A DNA stretch of 64,000 nucleotides from Orbilia blumenaviensis (lineage: Eukaryota > Ascomycota > Orbiliomycetes > Orbiliales > Orbiliaceae). Positions 35,700-46,328 of the stretch are shown in pieces; the first letter of the stretch is position 1, and each line of letters begins with the position of its first letter. The position numbers and the translations under genes were made by a program. A model generated the notes under the pieces. The model did no database searches and was not told the DNA's origin. It worked only from the letters and a program-made list of their open reading frames with translations. The DNA is taken from positions 1,860,001-1,924,000 of the forward strand of contig JAVHNS010000005.1 in the NCBI GenBank assembly GCA_036872755.1, given 5' to 3'.

Positions 35700-36386
35700 T
35701 GACAACCGGAACTTCTTTGGCTGGCTTTTATAGATGTTGAAGAGCCTGGATGCTCGGGAATAGGCTAACATGGTTTAATCTGAGGCAGCAAATAGGCTGG
35801 GTCTTAGAAACCCTCGAGCTCACGAGGCAGGAAGTATTCAAAAAGCGATTTATAGTTAATACTGTTTGAGATTCTGTATAGCTGGAAATGCCATCATATG
35901 ATACCCTAACTTTTACTGCCTAGCACTTTGACGACTTAAGCTTTGTCTGGTAAGAGCTACCTCAATCACAAAACTTTGATTTATTTGTCTCGTAGACCAA
36001 GAATCTATCTGATAGCGCGGCATGATGCATGATGTACCGCAAATTGCCAAGTGAATGTATATATGGCATAGTATACCTCAGTAGTATTATATGTAGAATT
36101 GCGGAGGCTGGTTTGCGAGAACACTAATATAATGCACTTCTATCATGATAGTTCTTCTGACTGAATAAATATCATAATATCTCTACGGGAAGCGCTAACG
36201 TTACTATAGAAAATTTCAATGAGAAACGCGCCTAAAAGTATACTCAGAAAGTATATACAGGCACTGAATAATTTGAACAAACTCGCTTCCAGATTTTTAA
36301 ACACAGTAGTATTGTCTACTCTAGCTTCTCGATTCCCAGACCCAGTATTCTAGAATTGCCTGGGTCTATTATTTTCCCTCGCGAAG

Positions 36387-36960
36387 CTATTGGATAAGTG
36401 CTCTTTCGTAGCAAAGTCCTAGCCCAAATCCGTTCATAACACCAACTCTATAAACCACGGAATCCGGGCTTGCTCCTCTAGGACATTTTTCAGAAATTTC
36501 CGTTGATAGTTGATCCGTGCTACTACAGGGTAGGCATGATAATCCATCGTTTACATCCACCTCTAGGGACAAGCAAAGATCTGTTGATTCGTGAATGTAA
36601 CCGCAGCATTGCCCTAAAGAATATTCATTTCCTCCTCCATATTTACGTCTTAATAGGTTGTCGCAGGCGAGACTCAGTATTGTTTTACCTTGGCCATAAA
36701 GTTTTTTCCCTGAAATAAGATCCCCACATGCAGTTGGAAGAGGTTTAAGGATTGTCGATATGTCGGGATTGTGTAAGTAGATGTGGTGGACGTAACGATG
36801 CAATAGACGTAGATAGAGCTGTGGTAGGGATAAACATTATGGAGGGCTGCGTTTCGGTAACCGTGGTGGTAACGCTAGGAGTGAAAATGAAAGGGGTTTC
36901 ATTTTGTTTTATGGTACGAGTCTGGGTTCGATACAATACAATAAATGCCTATAAACACAC
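36387..36960 (-). pseudogene. Frameshifted remnant of a secreted Thr-rich/cysteine-module gene
   Basis: Read on the minus strand, 36936-36745 gives Thr-rich text (SVTTTVTETQPS). A second frame then gives TSTTSTYTIPT, and the third frame (to 36387) gives a cysteine-rich end (GQCCGYI, LSCLPC) terminating RVGVMNGFGLGLC. The order Thr-rich stalk then Cys module then G-x-G-x-C-like tail mirrors the intact genes at 29370-30786 and 60504-61826, but three frames are needed and no start or signal peptide is visible. A badly spliced real gene is the alternative. Confidence 0.4.
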
Positions 36961-38255
36961 TTCCCCTATAGCTAGCTGCAGGGCCATTTGAGCTTTCGTT
37001 GAACTTGGTGCGAGATCGACTGCTAGCTAGAATCTAAACAAAGGTGGTTCCCAATTCTAAAGCTTTATATATTACGAAGTTGCCTATGTCCACGGGTATA
37101 TTAATCCAGATGGACCATATCATGCCATCAACTCGGGCAATGATGCCCTTCCTGGCTGAGCTATCGGCATCAAAATTGGGAAATTCGACATGGACCTTTC
37201 TTTTATGCAAACCGACATCGTCACCGACGCAGTCTTGGCACCATTGCAACCAAAGTACATCTAGCCAATCATAGAAGAACAACGCGCAAAATCCAACACG
37301 TATCGTTGGATATTCACGGATCCGGTGTGATCGATGTAGCGGGATACTTTAAAAAGCGTAATAAGGCCGCTGCAGGCATCATTCTATAGCTATATAGTAT
37401 ATCATGAACTGGTCTATAGCTAGATGGTTGTAAACGATAAGGTTTGGTCAACGTCTTGCCAAAACTTAGCTTTGCCTACAATGTATACTATGATACTTTG
37501 TTCTAACGTAGCTAACTTTATCGCCTATGCTTGGCCTGGAGTGGCCGCACCTTGCTGAAGCCAAGACCAAAAATTGTGCGAACTCGCAAAGATCGAGACT
37601 TTGAAACCGCGATTTCGTGTATATCGCAGGGCTTTGACAATTCATCATCTCAACTTAAACCAACAATCATATGGGGTTTCTAAAATCATCGGTCGCAGCG
37701 ATTTCTAACTGATCCATGTTGCTTCTGTTTATTGCTCAGTCTTAGGGATTCCCAATGATAGTCATCATGTCTACCATTACAATGCGAGGTAGAATTTTTC
37801 TGCACACCCTTTTCTTTGATCAGCACCTATCTTAACTAATAATTTATAGGTAAACTACTGTGTTATGAAGCCTGCAGATTTTTAAGTTGGTTTGGGCTAG
37901 GTCCCGCCCCGGGTTACTTCGTGACCAGCTCACTCCAAAAACCACGTTAACTCACCAGCTGTATTATTGATATCTAAGTGTAAGCCGGGAGTTGCTTTTT
38001 GCATATGGTTGATCGAAAGCCCTTTTAGGGCTATTCCTTTGTTAGAATTACCCTGGCTTCGAAAGGAGCTCTTAGCCTGCCGAGAAACTCTCCTTCCAAA
38101 TGAAGAAAGTATAGTCAATTGACTATGGTATGTACAACCACAGAAAGAGGACAGCTGCGTATCCCGTTCGCTCTGCGCTACATAAGCCTCTTATCGATAC
38201 CTTAGTATTACCGTCGGTGACGAGGTGAGAATCGGTATTGTTGTACATCAACTTA

Positions 38256-38283
38256 TTTTTTTTTTTTTTTTTTTTTTTTTTTT
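38256..38283 (+). repeat. 28-nt poly(T) tract
   Basis: Uninterrupted T run in the intergenic region. Confidence 0.9.
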
Positions 38284-38894
38284 GGTGTTGAGATTTTTTC
38301 TCTCGAAACACATTTATACTGCTGGTATACAAAGCTGGCGAACAACCAGATATATATCCCGTGTATTGGTGTTAATTACGCTAGCATTTTCAGCGTCAGT
38401 CAGTTAGTTGCAATTAGTTGAGCAGCAGTGCTATCGATAATATTAGTACTCACCTGCGGGTGTCCAATGTCACCTCTACGGACTTCGAGAAGTCGAATTT
38501 AATTTGTTGTTTCAAAGAGAGAAAAAACTAAGCGAGAAAGAAACCATATACTCACAGCAGAGCGATATACAGCCACGACACTACAGCGACATTACGATGT
38601 CACTCTCCACAAGATTTGGGTTTTACAAGTTGGTAGAAAAGCTAATAGACGGGACTGTAGACAGGACGGTAGACACCAAGTAGGTTATGAATTCGTAAAC
38701 TGGACCGCGCGTCTCCCGCGTCAACGAATAGACATATTAACAGTTGCGAATTTCGCAAAGAGTGGCGCCTCAACGTTGCTGCAGCGTCGTGATCGTGTCT
38801 TATTTTATGTCAAGTCTTTTTCGCTTAATCTTACTTGCGAAAGCCAAAAAAATATTTTGCTGTCGTAATTAGTATATAACATGATATTATATTA

Positions 38895-40429
38895 TTACAG
38901 TATAGACTCATCTATTCGATGTCGGGACCGTGTTAGAACTTCATTCACGAATGCAATCACTTCGACCATGGGGACCTGTGCCAGGCCGAAGCCGCAACCT
39001 AAATAGGCAAATATAGCTTCTGGGTCCCACTGAGAGCAACCTAAAATACTGCAATCCTCAGTACATATCTGGTTCTCCAGGGTCATATCATACGCACGCT
39101 CATATTCTTTAGAATCTATCTCTGCTGGATAGAAATACCCCCAGGACTCTAATCTATCATCATCCCACACTAATGCAGTAATATCGAATGAAGAGCATTG
39201 ATTCCATGGTGCAACGCGGGTTCGATATTTACCGCCAGGCCGTTTCCACGCCCTTCGCATTACCCCTTTATATGTTGGTTGTATATACTTCCAGAAGTCT
39301 GTGATCAAGCTGGGGAACTGTGTAACACTGTTGAGAGGAGTTATCCCTTGGTGGGCTGCTTCGCAAGGGACCCAATAGATTTTTGAGATAATTTTCTGTA
39401 TCTGCTCTGGTGTAGATTCCAGGACCTTCTGTAAGCCGTCGAACCCGAACTGAGTGATAAGCATTGAGGCTATACCGTGTTTCTCATCTGAGAGTTTAAT
39501 AGTGAGCGTTTAGACGTTTGGAACCTTTCTTGACCCCGCGAAATCTCGAAAGTAAAGTATTATGTCCAAGAATGAGGACTTACAAAGACATATGGCTTCA
39601 ACAACCTCAGAAATTGAGTGAAGTTCTTGCAGGCTTAATGTCTTGCCATATTTACGGACATGAGGATATACGATTCCGACACTCGTCACTCGAAGGACAT
39701 GGCTGAGGATCCCTACATCGGGGACGATTTGAGGAGTTCCATCATTGTTCCAGAATGCCCAATTATTCACGGCAGCGACCTGCTCCAGGGATCTGAGTTC
39801 TACATTATAATTTAGTTCTTTATACAGCCAAAGGGTATAGTAGGCTTCGTCCACTCTTGCGTATTCCGAGTGAGTAATGGTTTTCATCTCCTCAAGCGCG
39901 TCAGTCTGTTTGTTGAAAGGCTTTCCTCTCCGATTCTCAAATCTTGTTCGGAAGAAAAGACGGGTGAAGAAACGTACGGGCCGGCGTACTGACAAGAGGT
40001 CACGGAGGTAGGTGTTCGCTGAGCCTGGTTTCTCATCATCTATAGTGGGAATTGCTTCGATTAACTAGTGTAGAGTAGATATCAATATTGTTAATAAATT
40101 TATACTAAGCTAGTGAGCCTGATAGTTGACATAGAGCTATTAAAGAAACGTTTATCTACAGAGATCGATAAATTCTGGGCTTTTAGACATACCTCTACTT
40201 CTGTTCTTCTCGCTTTGAATCTTCTCATTTTTACGACCGCCTGGCCTGCGACACCAATATCATTTTCGAGTACCTTGATGTATATTCGCGTCCAGAGTCT
40301 AGTTTGGGAGATATCATAAAAGATATGGCATGTTAGTAGTATCGATCGTAGGCTTGCCACAGAATCTAGGGATTCTAATAGGTCTAGTTTAATATCTAGC
40401 GGTAAATCTACCAGTGAAATACCTCCCAT
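38895..40429 (-). CDS. F-box protein
   Basis: Exons (minus strand): 40429-40106, 40064-39584, 39487-38895; 465 aa. Intron 1 is 41 nt (donor GTATAA, acceptor CTAG), unusually short. For intron 2 the strong GTAAGT donor with the CTCAG acceptor was preferred; it joins EAICLY to EKHGIAS. The F-box is at residues 5-50 (LVDLPLDIKLDLLESL, then LLTCHIFYDISQTRLWTRIY). The C-terminal about 350 residues are a fungal-specific region without LRRs (SEYARVDEAYYTLWLY, then TQFGFDGLQKVL, then ITDFWKYIQPTY), of a type common in large F-box families of filamentous fungi. Unlike the two F-box genes at 12-16 kb it is not obviously a tandem copy. Confidence 0.8.
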
Positions 40430-41310
40430 ACTTTTAAGCCTGTTTTGAAGTATTCTTTAGTTTTAGTGTTGCTGAGAGTGTTTCATTTGTGCCTGGTAAC
40501 AATTTTAGATCTTGTTGGTAGTCACTAGTGCACTGGGATTATTTAGGAATGAATGAGGTTCAAATAAGAAGAAAAAAGGCATTTCCAAGGCTATAGATTG
40601 CAGGTAAGCCCAGTTGCTTTTTATACGAACAACTTTACAGGGCTGGCTAATATTGTTTCATCCATGCAGACAACATATAGTGTATCTATATATCGGAAAT
40701 ATAGAACGTACTTAATAAGAGTATGGAAAGTAGTAGAGAGCTAGCCGTAGCATGGATGCGAAACAAATTTTGGTAGTTGGGAGCGTCATCCAGGGTATAT
40801 TTGTTATGACATAATGTGCCAATATCATTCTGTGAACGTTCACCTTTTCGGGCAGTACCTCAGAAGTAGGTTACATTCAGGGGTTAAAGGTATAGGACCT
40901 TTGTGGAGGCCACTCAAAGTGGATATGGGTTGACTATACATACATATAGCTGACAGGGGTGCAAGTATAAAGTAAGATCCGCAGGCTGCTTAATTTCGAA
41001 CATTTCCGCGTAATCGGAATGGAAGCGCGGGCTAGTGGATTGGTCTCACAACTGAACTACCCCGCAAAGCATTTAGCGCATACGTCAGCCTCTATTTCAG
41101 CTATCTGCTGCTAGGAGTAAATTATGCCCTGTTTCGATTACATGGCTTAAGCTTATAAAAGGTAACCTAGTTGTTCTTTATTTAAAACCATAGTTTGCGA
41201 AAGTGTTCAGGTCTTTTCAAACTTGTAACGAAGAAACTTTATAACCATCCTGAATGCATACATTGAATTAACCAATATTCAAAACTGATACTGGCATATC
41301 TATATATAAA
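40430..41310. promoter_or_regulatory. Divergent region between an F-box gene and the 2OG oxygenase gene
   Basis: 881 bp, no gene seen. Should contain both promoters. AT-rich. Confidence 0.5.
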
Positions 41311-42538
41311 ATGGCACCCGGAGCTATAACTGAGGCTTCTAGTACAGGGCTTTTGGAGAAGTACACCCACCCACCCGAGACTAAAGAAGATGGTAAACGC
41401 AAATCGTATTCTTGAAATTTTTAGAGATAATGGTCTAACCTTTCAAGCGAAACAGTTACATACGCAGACCTCATCACCCTGGATCTCTCAGAGTTCGATA
41501 AGCCGGGTGGAAAAGAGAAACTTGCTGCTCAGCTCAAAGAAGCGGCCCATACAGTTGGTAGGGATACGCATCCAATAATTGTTATCACCACCTTCATATA
41601 TCATTAACCGAGATGTAGGATTTTTCTATGTCACCAACTTCGGACTTACACAGGAACAGATAGACCGACAATTTGCAATTGCTAAATCGTTTTTCGCCCT
41701 ACCGGAGGATCAACGACGTAGCTTCCGAGCACCACTCGAAGAGGGAATCTATAATGGGTACCGACCATTGGGGATGATTGAAATCTTACCGGGGCTTCGC
41801 GATAACATCGAGTTCTATAATATTATGAAATTCCTACCCCAATACGATCGAGTGCATCCAGATATAATTCGACAACATTACGAGGAGATTGAAAAATTCC
41901 ATCGCCATTGCCATGAAAATATCGCCTACAAATTGTTCCGGATCATCGCGATTATTCTCGAGATACCGGAAGATGAGTTAATGAACGGACACCTGTATGA
42001 GGCAGAATGCGACAGCGGACTACGGTATATGTGCTATCGGGCTCGATCGCCTGAGGAGAACGAAAAGTTCAAGAACCTCTATTCTCGAGGCCATACCGAC
42101 AACGGGACGATTACCTTCGTTTTCCAGCAACCCGTCGCTGCATTGCAGGTCAAGAAGCATGAAGACTCAGACTGGGAGTATTGTCGCATCCCTCAGGGGA
42201 CAATGTCGGTCAACATTGCCGACCTTCTAACTATCTTGTCTAACGGATACTTGAAAAGCGGGGTACATCGCGTCATAGTTCCCCCAAAGGACCAGCAGAA
42301 TCAAGATAGGCTGGGATTGTTGTATTTTGTGCGTCCAAGTGATCGGTTAAAACTGAGGACGGTTGAGAGCCCGCTCTTGAACAGGCTAGGGTATTACAAG
42401 GAAGGTATCAACGAAATCGATATTCCGGCGTCGGAGTGGACTAGAGCTCGCATCAAGAAGAATTGGAGTCGGTCGCCGAGCGATCCGAACGAGGGAACAA
42501 GCATGGCAGGGTTCAGTGTCAAGCATTTCCATGACTAG
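41311..42538 (+). CDS. 2-oxoglutarate/Fe(II)-dependent oxygenase, isopenicillin N synthase-like
   Basis: Non-haem iron oxygenase. Exons 41311-41392, 41456-41557, 41613-42538; 369 aa. The N-terminal DIOX_N region has DVGFFYVTNFGL (about residue 62 on) and LPEDQRRSF. The Fe site is H222-x-D224 (GHTDNGTITF) and H280 (GVHRVIV). The 2OG-binding R294 is in RLGLLYFVRP, where the usual R-x-S reads R-L-G. It lies 310 bp upstream of a methylaspartate ammonia-lyase in the same direction, so the two could act on one metabolite; this is inference. Substrate unknown: such enzymes hydroxylate, desaturate or cyclise small molecules. Confidence 0.87.
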
Positions 42539-42848
42539 CTATAGTACTATGTCCCGAATTCTCTCATTGTTCGATACTTCTTGCATGCAGCTATGCAGAC
42601 CCTAGTATCCTAGTATATCCTTATCAATCGAATTTTTAACTATTATCACAAATGGCTAGGAGACGTGACGCTAGGTCATGTATATCATGGAATCTATTAA
42701 AACTCAAATTATAAGCGCATTACGTTAGTATAATTCGATTAATATTCAATCATCAAGATCGTTGTAAATCGGGTGGGTGGCGCTATAAGTACGGGAACTA
42801 AAGTCAGATGGGTTTCATTATCCACCCGGCCTCTATCTTTAGTTTAAC
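42539..42848. promoter_or_regulatory. Gap between oxygenase and ammonia-lyase genes
   Basis: 310 bp, AT-rich, no gene. Too long for a polycistron but short enough for co-regulation. Confidence 0.5.
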
Positions 42849-44108
42849 ATGAACCCAATCGATGTTCAATTCGTTGTAGGTATTTCCGGCTACTTTGTTA
42901 AGGATCTCCAAGCAGTTCGCCAGAGTCCGCAATATAATCCTCTCGGAGATGAAAAGATTCTGCCACAAACCCCAGGATTCAAAAGCATTGTACAAGCTGG
43001 CCAGGTCATCTCAATCCTCTTGCATCTTCCAACAGGAGGCATCGCCGTTGGTGACTGTGTTGATGTTATCTTTTCAGGAGCGGCATCCCGAGATCCACTT
43101 TTTGTTGCAGATGAACACCTTGAAGTTCTGGAATCAATTGTCAGGCCGTGGTTACTCAGATGTGATATTTCAAGCTTTCGACAGAATGCTGAAAAGGTGG
43201 AGTCCGAATTTTTAGACCCACAGCGGGGATGCAAGTTGCACTCTGCTATCCGATACGGCCTTACCCAAGCGCTACTAGCGGCAACGGCACAGGTACATGG
43301 GTGCACAATAGCTGAGGTCATATCTCACGAATGGAACACAGCAATATCAGACCGACCAATCGATATTCTCGCATCTTGCCATAGGAATGATACGCTACAG
43401 CTGGACCGAATGATCATGAAACAAGCATCGCTGCTCCCGCATGCCTCTTTCGTCCACGTATCTGATGTTGGACCAAATGGTTCTATCCTGGCAGATTACG
43501 TACGTTTCGTTGCGGGCCGTGTTCGGGCGCGGGGCTGTTCGGGATATTGGCCTCGTCTGCACTTCGACGTTTATGGGACGCTGGGGGATCTTTTCTCCAA
43601 CTTAAAACAGCTAGCGACATTCCTCAACGAACTAGCGCATGCAGCCCAGCCGTACGATATTTTGATCGAGTCCCCAATCATTGCATCATCGAAAGCGGAA
43701 CAGATTCAGCAACTGGCGGAATTGCGGAAATTATTGCTACAGTACCCTACTCGCGTGAAAATAGTAGCCGATGAGTGGTGCAATACGCTAGAAGATATCA
43801 AGGAATTTGCAGATGCAGGTGCGGTAGACTATGTACAAATCAAGATGCCTGACCTAGGAGGCATTGATAATAGCATCGAGGCTGTGCTGTACTGCGGGGT
43901 TAAAGGAATCGGATGTTGCTTAGGGGGGTCGGCCAATGAAACTGAGATATCGGCACGCATAACGGCACAGGTTGCATTAGCGACTAACCCAGATTTCTTG
44001 TTGTCGAAGCCGGGAATTGGAGCCGATGAAGGATTGACAATTCTCACAAATGAGATGCTACGGGGTATCGCTTTGACGAAGCGATCGCGCCGGATGAGCA
44101 GAATCTGA
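42849..44108 (+). CDS. Methylaspartate ammonia-lyase family enzyme
   Basis: Enolase-superfamily lyase; the family reversibly converts L-threo-3-methylaspartate to mesaconate and ammonia (EC 4.3.1.2). Single exon, 419 aa, the usual length. Metal ligands D240 (HFDVYG), E274 (IESP) and D308 (VADEWCNT) are present, as are Q330 and the base K332 (VQIKMPDLGG). Further family blocks are FSGAASRDPLF, LHSAIRYGLTQAL and KPGIGADEG. The substrate-site pair that is Thr-Cys in the clostridial enzyme (GGTCNET, from memory) is S361-A362 here. The family is mainly bacterial; absence of introns and neighbourhood with an oxygenase in an accessory-like region fit horizontal gain, unproven. Confidence 0.93.
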   Translation: MNPIDVQFVVGISGYFVKDLQAVRQSPQYNPLGDEKILPQTPGFKSIVQAGQVISILLHLPTGGIAVGDCVDVIFSGAASRDPLFVADEHLEVLESIVRPWLLRCDISSFRQNAEKVESEFLDPQRGCKLHSAIRYGLTQALLAATAQVHGCTIAEVISHEWNTAISDRPIDILASCHRNDTLQLDRMIMKQASLLPHASFVHVSDVGPNGSILADYVRFVAGRVRARGCSGYWPRLHFDVYGTLGDLFSNLKQLATFLNELAHAAQPYDILIESPIIASSKAEQIQQLAELRKLLLQYPTRVKIVADEWCNTLEDIKEFADAGAVDYVQIKMPDLGGIDNSIEAVLYCGVKGIGCCLGGSANETEISARITAQVALATNPDFLLSKPGIGADEGLTILTNEMLRGIALTKRSRRMSRI

Positions 44109-45374
44109 TATATGCTTTTACCATAATATTATAATTTAGGCCGAAATATTCCACTGTTTCTATTTTTTTTTGTTTCTTTATGTCGCACCAGCTATTATAG
44201 CTAGGCCAGCCAGTTGATCTCGGAGCCAGACGCTATGGCAGCATACGTACCAAAGGTATCTAGACACCATGAGCCATTTGCGTGAAGCCCGAGGACTTCC
44301 TCATTTCGATCCCGCACGATGCATATAGGTATAGCTATATAGCTACATGCGCGCATATTTATGTATGTTACGTAACCGTCTACGACATTGCCAAGCTAGT
44401 ACTAGATGTACTGGTGTTGCAATTGTAGATGATACGATTGGTCAATTGGCGTTTAAGCATGAATCAAGACGGCCTAGGGGTATCACACGGTGGCGGGAAA
44501 CGTCACAAAACTTACTAATGTTACATAAACTCTAATTAAAATCCATCTACAAGACCAATTGCAGTAGTTACATAAATAGTATTGGAACTAGAGGGTAGAA
44601 CTAGATATCCATCCCTTTGAGAAGAAACTTAGTACCGCTCCAGCGGTGCCCTATTCTAATTTTATAAAAACTTGTGGTTTGATAAGTTATCAAACGTACA
44701 GAGTTTATCGATGTTTGGCTCACTGCTAAACGATACACATGATGCCTTCATGTTTGATCTTCAATGAGCCAAATCTCAACGTTGCTGGGGTCCTTCTTTA
44801 TACTGACTAGTGCTTTACAGAGGCTTTAAGGTGTCTTCCGGACATGTGGGGGTCCTCAGAAAAGGCACCATTTCACCCGTGGTAGTTACTAGCAGTACAA
44901 TGCTAGTCTAACGCTAATAGGCATTACCACGTCAATTCTGAACCAACTTTTTCCTAATACCACCTAAATTTTCAGCAGGGGCTATAAGACCTCTAGGCTA
45001 GCTGCATAAAATGTAGATCAGGTGAGCCCTTTTAAAATTCAATGCATTGCCCGTGTGTACCATATCCATAAGGGAAAGGCCTCCAAGGGGTGCATTTCCT
45101 GGACCTTTTATTTAGCAGAGGTCAATCGTATATTGGGTTTAACACACCTTGCTATCGAAGCATCGTGTACTACAAAACTATGCCTAACACTTATAAAGAC
45201 GAGTTAAACTAAAGGGATTTCAGAGAGTCTTCGAGACATAAGACGGTCCTGAAAAACGCGCTAAATATTGTAAATTCCCTACGGTACTTACTAGACGCTA
45301 ACCGCGAGACAAGTCTAATTGAAGATATACAGATCCTGAATACGACGAATAAAGGCAACATTCATCATTTCCTC
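44109..45374. other. Intergenic region, 1.3 kb, with palindromes and a repeat remnant
   Basis: No gene. Holds a 19-nt near-perfect palindrome GTTTGATAAGTTATCAAAC (44677-44695), 9-bp inverted arms TTTGGCTCA (44714-44722) and TGAGCCAAA (44765-44773), and a degenerate repeat copy at 45123-45178. Confidence 0.5.
45123..45178 (+). repeat. Degenerate dispersed repeat, copy 2
   Basis: Matches 31124-31177 in the ordered blocks CACCTTGC, CGAAGC, TCGT and TACTAC, with mainly transition differences. Confidence 0.45.
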
Positions 45375-46328
45375 TTATGATGCTTCTTCCGTTAAGCTCT
45401 TCAAAATTTGTTTATAAAGTGAAACCAAGCGCAAACTATGCACCTGGAAGCCGGCTCTTTGTTCGTGGTCAGAGATTCGGTGACCGGCAGACAAATTTTC
45501 AGTAAATGCCCTGCGAACCGTTCCAGGGCCGTATCTTACTGGACTTCCTATCCTCTCGGGTATTAGAACAACTTTCGTTCCACACATTCCACGCAAGAAA
45601 TCCGAAAATGCTATGCCCAGTTGTACTCCGCAGACGCATATAACTCGCAACCAAAATGGATTATGGGATTTCATTCCATCCGCGGACAGCGCCATGTAGA
45701 CTTCTTGTAGTGTATTTAACTCTGGCTGAGAGGTCCCAGGTATGCGAGATAGTAAAGAAATGGGTTCGGGTAGGTCCTGTCGACGCTTTAAGGCCTCGTG
45801 TGAAAGTAAAAGCACTGAAGCTGCATATGCTTTTGGTTCAACCTCCCGCGCTAGGATTGCAAACTCAAGCATTGTTCTGACGGTGTCGTATTCGCAGCAG
45901 CAAACTTCGAGGATACACCATGGCCGCCGCAGGATAATAAGCAGTGATTCAACCAAGCTCCCCCGGCCTACAATGTGGTGCCTTTCCGAAATAGCTGCAT
46001 TTACTAGAAACCACGGTAGACGTGGCACCTGACTTTGTGCTGCATGTGGAGCCGGTGAGGAAATTGAGAAAGAATGAAGGTCTTCTTCATCGACATCGCA
46101 AAGTCGGAAATATATTGAAATTGTGTCTGCAACAGCCGCTGCCGCTTGCTGAAGTCGTAAAGCAAGCTTAGGGGATGCGAGGGTCTCCCACGGCTGGGGT
46201 AGGGGTCTTATCGAGTATATTGCAAATGTCCCCTGGATACCGGTCCCGCCTCCTTTGTCGTATTTTTCACAAAGTTGAGCCGGCGTGGAGACATTGTTGT
46301 AGATTCCGGCGGTGGGGCCTTGGCTCAT
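45375..46328 (-). CDS. Uncharacterised fungal protein (orphan)
   Basis: I do not recognise the family. Single open frame of 317 aa starting at an ATG (MSQGPTAGIYNN). No signal peptide. A central region is rich in Leu and Cys (RRPWCILEVCCCEYDTV), followed by a mildly hydrophobic stretch (FWLRVICVCGVQLGIAF) that could be one weak membrane segment. Eight or more cysteines occur without a recognisable spacing. It is read towards the ammonia-lyase gene with 1.3 kb between them. The uninterrupted frame of this length argues for a real gene; splicing at the 5' end cannot be excluded. Confidence 0.6.
   Translation of the reverse strand: MSQGPTAGIYNNVSTPAQLCEKYDKGGGTGIQGTFAIYSIRPLPQPWETLASPKLALRLQQAAAAVADTISIYFRLCDVDEEDLHSFSISSPAPHAAQSQVPRLPWFLVNAAISERHHIVGRGSLVESLLIILRRPWCILEVCCCEYDTVRTMLEFAILAREVEPKAYAASVLLLSHEALKRRQDLPEPISLLSRIPGTSQPELNTLQEVYMALSADGMKSHNPFWLRVICVCGVQLGIAFSDFLRGMCGTKVVLIPERIGSPVRYGPGTVRRAFTENLSAGHRISDHEQRAGFQVHSLRLVSLYKQILKSLTEEAS

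Larger units (their letters stand above)
35700..38894. other. Gene-poor region, 3.2 kb
   Basis: Apart from the decayed gene at 36387-36960 no gene is supported. A minus-strand open frame at 37282-37034 (82 codons, DWLDVLWLQW near its start) could belong to the same remnant. A 28-nt T tract lies at 38256-38283. Confidence 0.45.

Noticed and set aside
39489..39530. 42-nt intron with donor GTTCCA in the third F-box gene
   Set aside because: Too short, with a poor donor. The GTAAGT donor at 39583 with the CTCAG acceptor fits phase and gives better text.
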